A stretch of DNA of 38,157 nucleotides from Ignavibacteria bacterium. Lineage in GTDB: Bacteria > Bacteroidota > Ignavibacteria > Tepidaquicellales > Tepidaquicellaceae. Positions 26,031 through 34,400 of the stretch are shown piece after piece; the first letter of the stretch is position 1, and every line of letters begins with the position of its first letter. The notes below the pieces were generated by a model. It did not search any database, was not told the origin of the DNA, and saw nothing but the letters and a program-made list of their open reading frames with translations. The translations under genes and the position numbers were made by a program. The DNA is taken from the NCBI GenBank assembly GCA_026417495.1, contig JAOADD010000026.1:1-38157 (forward strand), given 5' to 3'.

Positions 26031-27682
26031 AAGATTACTTAGTAAAAATAATTACACAGGCAATTAAACATATAAACTATCCAGAAGTTGCTATACAAAT
26101 AGAGAAACCTAAACTTCAACAATATGGTGATTTTTCAACGAATGTAGCATTAATTTTATCAAAATCACTTAAACAAGCACCAAAAAAAATTGCTGAAGAG
26201 ATTATTAAAAATCTTGAATACGACTCTGAATATATTGAAAAGATAGAAATTGCAGGTGGTGGTTTTATAAACTTTTTTGCAACTGATAAGTTTTTCTTAA
26301 GAAGCATAAATGAAATATTGGAAAAGAAATCAGAATTTGGTAAATCAAATTTATACAAAGGAAAAACAGCAAATATCGAATGGGTAAGTGCGAATCCAAC
26401 TAAACCATTACATGCTGGGCATGGGAGGCAAATATGTCTAGGAAAAGCAATAGCAAATATGCTTGAATGGATTGGTTATAAAGTTATAAGAGAATACTAT
26501 TATAATGATGCAGGAATGCAAATGACACTTCTGGGAAAATCAGTTCAAGCAAGATATGAACAAATTTTTAATAAAGAGTATCCCTTTCCAGAGGATGGCT
26601 ATCAAGGCAATTATATTGGTGACATAGCACAAGAAATTTTTAACAAATACGGAGATAAATATCGTAATTCGAATGATATAGAATTTTTTAAAAGAGAAGG
26701 AGAGAAATACAATTTTAATTCAATCCGTAAAACTCTTGAGAGATTAGGAATAAAGCATGATGTTTTTTTTAATGAATCTGATTTATATAAAGATGGATCA
26801 ATTATAAATATCATAGAAGAATTTAAAAAAAGAAATTTGGTTTATGAAAAGGATGGTGCATTATGGCTGAAATTATCAGAAAAGTTAAAACAAGATAAAG
26901 TTATTATGAAATCAACAGGAGAGTATACATATAGGCTACCTGATATGGCATATCATATTAATAAATTAGAGAGAAAATATGACTTGATAATTGACATATT
27001 TGGTGCTGACCATAGTGATACATATAAAGAAGTTTTAAGTGGTATTGAATTACTCGGATATGATACTAGCAAAATAAAAGTAATAATTCATCAAATGGTC
27101 ACTTTTAGATCGGGAGGTAAATCACTAAAGATGAGTGGAAGATATGGCACATTCTATTCACTTGATGATTTAATTAATGACATAGGAATAGATGCGACAC
27201 AGTTTTTCTTTATAATGAGGAGTGCAAACTCTCATTTAGATTTTGATATAGAGTTAGCAAAAGAACAATCTGACAAAAATCCTGTATACTATTTACAATA
27301 TGCTCATGCAAGGATTTGTGGAATCTTGAGGCATAGTATAGAAATAATAAATGACTTTGATCAAATAAATCTCTCTGATGTAGATTTTAATTTATTAAAA
27401 AACTCAGATGAAATTAATTTAATAAAGGAACTTGTAAAATTTCCTGACGAAGTAATATCAGCATCAATAGAATATGAACCACACAGAATAATCGGCTATT
27501 TAAATTCTGTTGCAGAATGTTTTCACAGGTTTTATAGAAATAACAGGGTATTAAATCCCAATGACATTACCTTATCTTTAGCTCGATTGAACTTATGCTT
27601 AGCAACAAAACAAGTATTGAAAAATGGTTTCGATATAATAGGAATTACAGCACCCGAAAGGATGGAAAGAGATATACAATAA
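26027..27682 (+). CDS. argS: Arginyl-tRNA synthetase
   Basis: A class I synthetase that charges tRNA-Arg. The ATG at 26027 overlaps the upstream stop as ATGA and gives 551 residues. An ATG at 26018 would add three residues, and I prefer the coupled start. The N-terminal additional domain is followed by the HIGH-type motif HAGHGR (H129-H132) in SANPTKPLHAGHG. The KMSKS equivalent is K368-MSGR. The C-terminal anticodon-binding helices include YLQYAHARICGILR, typical of ArgS, with the final residues APERMERDI. A strong terminator begins at the stop codon. Confidence 0.97.
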   Translation: MKDYLVKIITQAIKHINYPEVAIQIEKPKLQQYGDFSTNVALILSKSLKQAPKKIAEEIIKNLEYDSEYIEKIEIAGGGFINFFATDKFFLRSINEILEKKSEFGKSNLYKGKTANIEWVSANPTKPLHAGHGRQICLGKAIANMLEWIGYKVIREYYYNDAGMQMTLLGKSVQARYEQIFNKEYPFPEDGYQGNYIGDIAQEIFNKYGDKYRNSNDIEFFKREGEKYNFNSIRKTLERLGIKHDVFFNESDLYKDGSIINIIEEFKKRNLVYEKDGALWLKLSEKLKQDKVIMKSTGEYTYRLPDMAYHINKLERKYDLIIDIFGADHSDTYKEVLSGIELLGYDTSKIKVIIHQMVTFRSGGKSLKMSGRYGTFYSLDDLINDIGIDATQFFFIMRSANSHLDFDIELAKEQSDKNPVYYLQYAHARICGILRHSIEIINDFDQINLSDVDFNLLKNSDEINLIKELVKFPDEVISASIEYEPHRIIGYLNSVAECFHRFYRNNRVLNPNDITLSLARLNLCLATKQVLKNGFDIIGITAPERMERDIQ

Positions 27683-27709
27683 AAAACCCGTTTTCTCAAA
27701 CGGGTTTTT
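27682..27709 (+). terminator. Strong bidirectional intrinsic terminator
   Basis: AAAAACCCGTTT (27682-27693) pairs perfectly with AAACGGGTTTTT (27698-27709) around the loop TCTC, and a T-tract ends it. It begins at the argS stop codon. Because the flanking tracts are A on one side and T on the other, it can also terminate the convergent 27748-30414 gene. Confidence 0.92.
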
Positions 27710-27747
27710 AGGGTTAAATTAAAAATGAAAGGGTTATGAAAAAGATA

Positions 27748-30414
27748 TTATTTTATTAGCAACATTTTTTTGGTCTCTGTAAAGAAATCTGTCTTTAATT
27801 CATAAAAATAGATACCACTTGCTAAACTTGCTCCGTTAAATTCAACTTCATAATAACCAACATCTAATTTTTTATCTAAAAGAATAGTCATAGCTCTACC
27901 AGTAATATCGTATATTGTTAATTTAGCATTTGTTGGTTCAGAAATCTGGAATCCAATTTTCGTAATGGGGTTGAATGGGTTTGGATAATTTTGTTGTAAA
28001 GAGAATTTAACAGGACTACCAATCTCAACTGATGAATTCAACTCAAAAAATTCAAAATTCCCATTATAATCAATTTGTTTAAGTTTATAATTATAAACTC
28101 CTTTATTTAGGTTCTTATCATTATATGTATAATTTACAGGTGTATTTGAGTTACCATTACCTTTGACGAAACCAATTTTAATCCAATTATTACTTTCTTT
28201 TTGTTTCCTATAAATTTCAAAGCCTGCGTTATTGATTTCTTCCGTAGTTGTCCAACTCAACTTAACATCTCTTCCTTTTACAAAATGTGTAAAGGAAGCT
28301 AATTTTACAGGCATTGCACCTTCTACTTTTATAATATTATTTGCCGTAACACTTTGCCCATCAGGATTTGTTATTGTAACATTGATAAAAATATCGACAT
28401 TATCACCACTGTTTCTTTGTGCATTTTGAGTATTTAAATCAAGTGTTACTGAAGTTGGACTATTATATGTAATACTATTTACGGTTACTCCATGGTTGCA
28501 GGATGCCGAAATTCTATTAGGGAACCCACTCCCCGGGTCGTAGAATCCAGGGACAGAAGAATTAATTGTAACTATTACCGATGGCATACCAGCAGTAATT
28601 GTTGGTGGATTAGGTGTCCATAATGTATCAGGTGGTGGAGTAGGTGCAAGTACTTTCGCAACAACACATCCCCAAGAGTCAGTTGAATCGCAATACTCTT
28701 GTATAGTCCAAATCGTCATATCATCATTTGGGTCAAGAGAAGTAAATGAATAATCCCCCCATCTTCTTGAACCTCTTTGTTGATAATTTTCCCATGGTAC
28801 ATTGTAAGCGCTTTGACTTTCTTCATAATTTATAACTGTTCTAAATTTTGTGGGTGGATCTGTAGCTAACCTATAGGAGTATGAAGCAGTTAAATATTGA
28901 TTTTCACCAGCAGAAGTGAATCCAACTATAACATGCCCTTGTCCATTTATAGTCATAGCAGGATAAAAATAGAATAATGGATTAGTTTTTGAAGAATCAT
29001 AAATTGTTCCTGCACGATATACATAGGGAGTTTTACCTGATTCAATATCTCTTATTTCATACCATCTTATACCATTTCTAGTACCATTTGTAACAGCAAC
29101 ACCATTGCTATCAACTTGGAGATTATGTGCAGTCCAAAGACCACCTACACCATTGATAATTCTATAATGTGCATAAAAAAGTCTGTCATCTGAAGCATCT
29201 ATTTTAGCTAAATCACCACCAGTATTCCCTTTATGAGGTACTTTTAATGGATAATATGTAGTCAGAACAGTACTTATATTAATATCATTTGAAGAAGTTG
29301 GAGTACCACCCGGATTTGATATTCTCCTTAGTTTTAGCAACCCAAAGGATGCATTGTCTACTCCAATAAAATATCCTTCAGTTGAATTAGGATCATAATT
29401 ATCTATACCTTGTGGAGAAAAAATACCTTGCCTTCTTGGATTATTAATAAAAGTAAATGTAGTTCTAACCATAGGACCACTACCTAAAATAGAACTTTTT
29501 CTAATAACAAAACCCCGTGTACCTTGAAATGTACCATTTGAAGTACTGAAAAGATTTCCACCAATATAGACAGCATTTTTATCAACTGCTAAAGTTGGAT
29601 AATCAAGATAGTATGTATCATCTTGAAAATAAAAATATGTGATAGTAGAAGAACTCGTAATAACAGATGAATTACTAACAGCAATCATAATTCTATTTCT
29701 TCCTAAACCAGTATATGGCATATCTACCATTACAAAAATCCACCTACCGGATAATCTATCATATCTAACTCTTGGGTCTGTTGTAGTCCAACCTGTAGTT
29801 TTTACAGAATTGAAAAAATTATCAGTAGTCGTATTAATAATACCATCAGGTTGTCCCGTATTTTTATTATAAGTAATAATTCTACCATTAACTATATAAA
29901 CAAATTGGGAAGGACCAACAGCCCCCATAGCATCAGGAGGAATATATCCAGATGAAGATAAATTTCCCGCTTTAAATTTTTGTGAAACTCTTGTTTCCCC
30001 TAGATTTTGAACTTGACTATTATCTTCCTGGGTTGAGAAAAATGATGATTTTACTAAATCTGTAGATTGTTCTAACTTAGTTCTATCAACTTTCTTTTTA
30101 GAATTAGTTCTATATTTATATTCAAAATCAGATTTAAAATATTTATCCCTATCCATTATTTTTGATACACATTCAACAAATCCATAATCACCATTAGTCG
30201 ACTTTAGGTTTAATTCTGGTGGTATTAATGTATCAATGTGAATTTTTAATGGATAAGCGGATAATTTAATATCTCCTATTGAAAGAGGATTTTTTGATTC
30301 AGATTCAAAATAAATAAAAGCACTAACTAAAATAACAATTAACAGTAATATAAAAACGACATAAATTAATTTTTTTTCTGCTAATTTTTCCAAATGTGTA
30401 ATTTGTTGCTTCAT
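27748..30414 (-). CDS. Large envelope/secreted protein with T9SS type A sorting domain
   Basis: 888 residues. A single hydrophobic segment at about 17-37 is preceded by a 15-residue polar start and lacks a clear signal-peptidase site. The central region (about 150-600) is rich in Gly, Asn, Thr and aromatic residues (GAVGPSQFVYIVNGRI, WGDYSFTSLDPND), suggesting a beta-propeller-like exoprotein. Ig- or FN3-like segments follow (about 610-795, including LSWTTTEEINNAGFEIYRK). The last 88 residues, from FSLQQNYPNPFNP to the end with SGIYFYEL, are the classic C-terminal signal for type IX secretion and surface attachment. The actual function is unknown. Confidence 0.85.
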   Translation of the reverse strand: MKQQITHLEKLAEKKLIYVVFILLLIVILVSAFIYFESESKNPLSIGDIKLSAYPLKIHIDTLIPPELNLKSTNGDYGFVECVSKIMDRDKYFKSDFEYKYRTNSKKKVDRTKLEQSTDLVKSSFFSTQEDNSQVQNLGETRVSQKFKAGNLSSSGYIPPDAMGAVGPSQFVYIVNGRIITYNKNTGQPDGIINTTTDNFFNSVKTTGWTTTDPRVRYDRLSGRWIFVMVDMPYTGLGRNRIMIAVSNSSVITSSSTITYFYFQDDTYYLDYPTLAVDKNAVYIGGNLFSTSNGTFQGTRGFVIRKSSILGSGPMVRTTFTFINNPRRQGIFSPQGIDNYDPNSTEGYFIGVDNASFGLLKLRRISNPGGTPTSSNDINISTVLTTYYPLKVPHKGNTGGDLAKIDASDDRLFYAHYRIINGVGGLWTAHNLQVDSNGVAVTNGTRNGIRWYEIRDIESGKTPYVYRAGTIYDSSKTNPLFYFYPAMTINGQGHVIVGFTSAGENQYLTASYSYRLATDPPTKFRTVINYEESQSAYNVPWENYQQRGSRRWGDYSFTSLDPNDDMTIWTIQEYCDSTDSWGCVVAKVLAPTPPPDTLWTPNPPTITAGMPSVIVTINSSVPGFYDPGSGFPNRISASCNHGVTVNSITYNSPTSVTLDLNTQNAQRNSGDNVDIFINVTITNPDGQSVTANNIIKVEGAMPVKLASFTHFVKGRDVKLSWTTTEEINNAGFEIYRKQKESNNWIKIGFVKGNGNSNTPVNYTYNDKNLNKGVYNYKLKQIDYNGNFEFFELNSSVEIGSPVKFSLQQNYPNPFNPITKIGFQISEPTNAKLTIYDITGRAMTILLDKKLDVGYYEVEFNGASLASGIYFYELKTDFFTETKKMLLIK

Positions 30415-30454
30415 AGTTTGGTTCCTTTTGAGTAATTTTTATCAAATACCGTGC

Positions 30455-30462
30455 CAAAATTA
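30455..30462 (-). promoter_or_regulatory. Candidate -7 element for the T9SS-sorted protein gene
   Basis: TAATTTTG on the minus strand fits TAnnTTTG exactly and lies about 40 bp upstream of the start codon. The nearest upstream TTTG is 29 bases away, further than the usual spacing, so the call is tentative. Confidence 0.35.
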
Positions 30463-30700
30463 GATATACTAATAAGGAAATATTTTGTTTGCAAAAAAAT
30501 TTTTATGTTTCAATTTGAGAAAATCAGTCTCATAATAATACCATTGTAAACATTAAATAGCATTCTTACTTTACATAATATGATATATCAATTCATAATT
30601 AAAAATTAAAAATAAAGAATCAAATATTGTAATTACATTAATTATTTATAAAAAATAAAATTTTTTTTGTTATTCATTTACCCCACAATAGACAAAATAA

Positions 30701-30734
30701 AAAAGGCTGTTTGAATGTTTTCAAACAGCCTTTT
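30701..30734 (-). terminator. Intrinsic terminator after the LTxxQ/CpxP-like gene
   Basis: AAAAGGCTGTTTGAA (30701-30715) pairs perfectly over 15 bp with TTCAAACAGCCTTTT (30720-30734) around a 4-base loop. It starts 25 bp past the stop of the 30760-31278 gene, and a T-tract forms in the minus-strand RNA. Confidence 0.92.
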
Positions 30735-30759
30735 AAAAGACTTGTGTCCAGAGATAAGG

Positions 30760-31278
30760 TTATTTCTTCTTTTCGTCTTTCTTTTCCTCTTTCTTTTCTT
30801 CCTTCTTCTTATCATCTTTCTTCTTCTCATCCTTCTTCTCTTCCTTCTTTACATTCTTGTCTTCTTTCTTTTCTTCCTTTTTAGTTTCAGTTGTTTGCTG
30901 ATCTAGTTTCTTTACTCTTTTCTTCTTTACAAAGGTTTTCTTAAAGAATTTATCTTTAAATTTTTCATACTTTTCTGACTGTTCCTTTGTAAAGATTTTT
31001 GTAAAATCAGCATGGACACCAGCCTGTAACTTCTTCATTTCTTCTTCTCGGGCTTTCTTGTCTTTCTTTTCAGCTTTCAAAGCATCTACTTTCTTCTCGT
31101 ACTCATGAAGGGTCTGATAAACCTTAACATACTGCTCATCAGTAAGTTTCAACTTTTTCCACAGATAATCTGCTTTCTTACCTGCCCTATCACCAGGCCA
31201 ATTTTGTGCTTGTGTAGCTGCTGTAAAAGCAAAAATTAAAACAACTACAAAAAGGGATACTAATAATTTCTTTAACAT
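30760..31278 (-). CDS. Exported LTxxQ/CpxP-Spy-like protein with lysine/glutamate tail
   Basis: 172 residues. A signal peptide (about 1-24, ending ATQAQ) is followed by a helical segment with L45-T-D-E-Q and a second, related F96-T-K-E-Q motif. This spacing and the heptad-like Lys/Glu content match the LTxxQ proteins (CpxP/Spy type), periplasmic helical proteins that often bind misfolded proteins or metals. From about residue 131 to the end it is almost pure Lys, Glu and Asp, which is unusual for CpxP and probably disordered. It lies 127 bp downstream of the alpha-2-macroglobulin gene on the same strand and has its own terminator. A chaperone-like role is inference. Confidence 0.75.
   Translation of the reverse strand: MLKKLLVSLFVVVLIFAFTAATQAQNWPGDRAGKKADYLWKKLKLTDEQYVKVYQTLHEYEKKVDALKAEKKDKKAREEEMKKLQAGVHADFTKIFTKEQSEKYEKFKDKFFKKTFVKKKRVKKLDQQTTETKKEEKKEDKNVKKEEKKDEKKKDDKKKEEKKEEKKDEKKK
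30763..30888 (-). repeat. Low-complexity purine-rich tract encoding the Lys/Glu/Asp tail
   Basis: The coding strand is almost all purine (AAG, GAA, AAA, GAT codons) across about 126 bases, with repeated AAGAAGGAAGAG-like units. Such homopurine tracts can slip in replication and can form triplex DNA. The reading frame is kept to the stop. Confidence 0.7.
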
Positions 31279-31405
31279 AGTTTATTAATTTAATTTAAAA
31301 AAATAGCATATAAACTTAATTAAAAGAAAAATAAAAGTAAATATCAATTTTTTTATACAATTATTAGATCTCTCTTATAAAGAATTATATATAATAATAA
31401 AATGT

Positions 31406-34400
31406 TTATTCTTTGATTGTAATTCTCAAATCAGATGTATTGCCGTTTATCTCAGGATAATACATAAGCATAGCTCTAGATGGATTTACAAAATACATAC
31501 CAGGTATCTGAGCTCTCATCAAATATGAAAATTCATGTTCTCCACCATAAAGATAAGTTGCAAAGAAAGTTATTTTATTATCTCTAATATCTTTATCAGC
31601 ATACCACCATCTCCAGAAATAATATTTATAACCTTCATAATTCTTTTCATCTTCAATTTGATATGCCCAGTCATCTTTTACTACTTCACATCCTGCTGGG
31701 ATAGGTTCTTCAAGCATAAAATAGTATAATTCTTTTTCTTTTGAGTACACTTTCAATTTTACAAATATTATATCACCAGAATTAACTTCACCACCGAAGT
31801 ATTTTTTCCTGTATGTAATTTTATCTTCAGCATAGTGAGAGTACTTTTCAAGTCTGTAATATTCCCTTTCAACTCTGAACCAATTTTCAGTTGCTTTTAT
31901 AGATGCAGAGTTATCAAAAAAATAAACATTACCAGAAAAATATAATTTACCTTTACCAGATTTTTCTAATTTAATTTCGTTTATACCTTTATTTATTTTA
32001 AAATATGGAATTTTAAGTATTGAATCCTTTTTATAAATATCATTTTTTGTAAACGGTTTTTCATAAATAATCTCATTGTTCAAAAAAACTTTGACAACAA
32101 AATCTGGTTGTAATTCATTAGAAATCATCAAATAATCAATCAAAGAATAAACAATTAATGCAGTCTCTTGAGTGCTTCTCCAAGACATACCTTTTCTATG
32201 CATTAACAACCACCTTACTGTTTTTTCAATCAAAGGACTATCAGGTTTAATATTAACTAATGCTTTCAATGCCATTGCAGTAGTTTGCACCTTATCTTCC
32301 TGCCATGTATAACGGAAATTGGAACATTCCCAATACACTAATTCTTCTCCTACCTTTTTTGCTGTTTCAGTAAGTTTATCGATTTCGATAAGAGCGGAAG
32401 TTTTATCTCCGATATTTAAATAAGATAAAGCTATTAAACTTCTTGCATAATCATTAATATCCTTATATTTAATGTTTAATAATTCTTTTTCAATAAATTT
32501 TGAATCTTTATCTTCAGATAAAGATAATACATAAAGTATATATGCTTTAGTTACATTATTATCTGCAGAATTGTACAATGATTTTAAAGCAGATAAACCT
32601 TTACTATAAACTCCATTCTTTATATCATAACCAGCATTTTTAGCAATAGTTAAACCGTATACCACATAAGCAGTCATATAGGGATTACTGTTATCATTAA
32701 TCCACCACCCCCATCCACCATCTGAGTGTTGCATACTATATAGTCTTTTCAATCCCTGATTAACCATATCAGGAAGTTCTTTTTTTGTTTTGTCAGAAAG
32801 TGGTACATCCAATTTTTTAAAAGCTTCAGCAACTACAATTGATGGTAGAAATCTACTCATCGTTTGCTCAACACATCCATAAGGATATCCAACAAGTTCA
32901 TCGAGTGAAGTTAATAGAGTTGATGCAATTGATGGCGATACTGAAAACTTTATTCCAGCAGAGCGAATATCAATATAATCTGGTATTGTAAATGACTTTG
33001 TTTCAGTCTTCCAATCTTCTGAAATATCAGAAACAATCATATTAACCATTTCCAAGCCACGAGGTTGCAAAGGAACATTAATCTCAACAGCATCTGATTC
33101 TTCATTGGTTAATGCTTCACAATATAATTTAGCATAACCGTAAGGATTATCAACCTTAATTTTCCAATCAATACTTTGTTCAGAATTTGATTGTAAATTA
33201 ATTTCTTTAATAGAATCACCAATTAACTTTACCCCATTTACTGAGAATTTTACTTTAGTATATTTTTCATTATTCAAATAATTGTGTATAATAGTTGTTA
33301 TTGAAAGCTCATCATCCGATTGTAAAAATCTAGGAGTTTCCATTCTAACCAGTAAATCTTTTCTCGTAACAACTTTTGCAATTACCTGTCCTACTTTTGT
33401 ATCTTCTGTGATAACTCTAGCAGTCATTCTCCATTCTGTAAGATTATCAGGATATTTTACATTAATATATGCACATCCATCTTTATCAGTTCTTATAAAC
33501 GGTAACCAAACGATAGCATCTCTAAAATCACTTCTAACTTCTGGCAATACAAGTTTATCATCTCCTTTTACTTTCTTTTCTTCCTTTTTTACATATACCT
33601 CTCTATCTTTTTCACCGTCTAAGGGTCTCACTGTTTCAACTTCTAATTGCTTTTGCTCGATATTTATGTATTTGTTTAAATCTTTTTCAGTATATAGCTT
33701 AATTGTTTTAATTTCTCCCTTCTTGATCTTTATTTTTGCAACAGCATCACTTTTCTCATCACCCATAAAAACACTTATCTCATATTCACCTTCTGGTAAC
33801 TTAAATTCAAATTCACCAGTAATACTTGTTTTATCAGCATAAAATTCATCATCAATTACAATTATAGCTCCAGCAACAGGTTTTTTATCTTTATCAAAAA
33901 GAGTACCTCTAATAGTTCCAAGCTCTGATTCTTTTGCAGATTTCAGATTAAAATGTTCATATATTGAGATAAGTCGTGAATATCCGTAAATAGTTGAAGG
34001 GACATTAAAGGAAGTGTTGATAAAACTTTTAAGTGATGAATAGAAAAATTGCCTTACATCCTTTGTTTTATCTTCTTTAATAGAATAAATACTTTCGTCA
34101 ACTATACCAAGTGATACTTCAGCATTACCAACAGGATTACCCTTAAAATCAACAACTCTTATTTTTAGTTCACCTTCTTCTCTTGGTTTATAAGAGTATT
34201 TAGATGGTAATAACTCAACGGTTAGAAACTTATCTTCTGGAATAACATTAACTTTTTTTGTTTCTGTATAAAGTTGGAAATTTTTTACATAACTAACAGT
34301 AAATGCAAAACCTGAGTTGAATTTATCATCAATTAAAAATTCAATTACTGCGGATTTTTTATTACTTTTTAAATTTTTATAATATAAAACATTTTCTGTT

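Larger units (their letters stand above)
30415..30759. other. Intergenic stretch between the T9SS-sorted protein and the LTxxQ protein
   Basis: This 345-bp AT-rich gap contains no credible gene. It holds a candidate promoter for the minus-strand T9SS gene (30455-30462) and the terminator of the LTxxQ gene (30701-30734). I see nothing else recognisable in the 240 bp between them. Confidence 0.7.

Noticed and set aside
30415-30700. A hidden small gene or RNA in the intergenic gap
   Set aside because: No open frame with protein-like composition and no structured RNA motif could be seen apart from the terminator and a promoter-like box.
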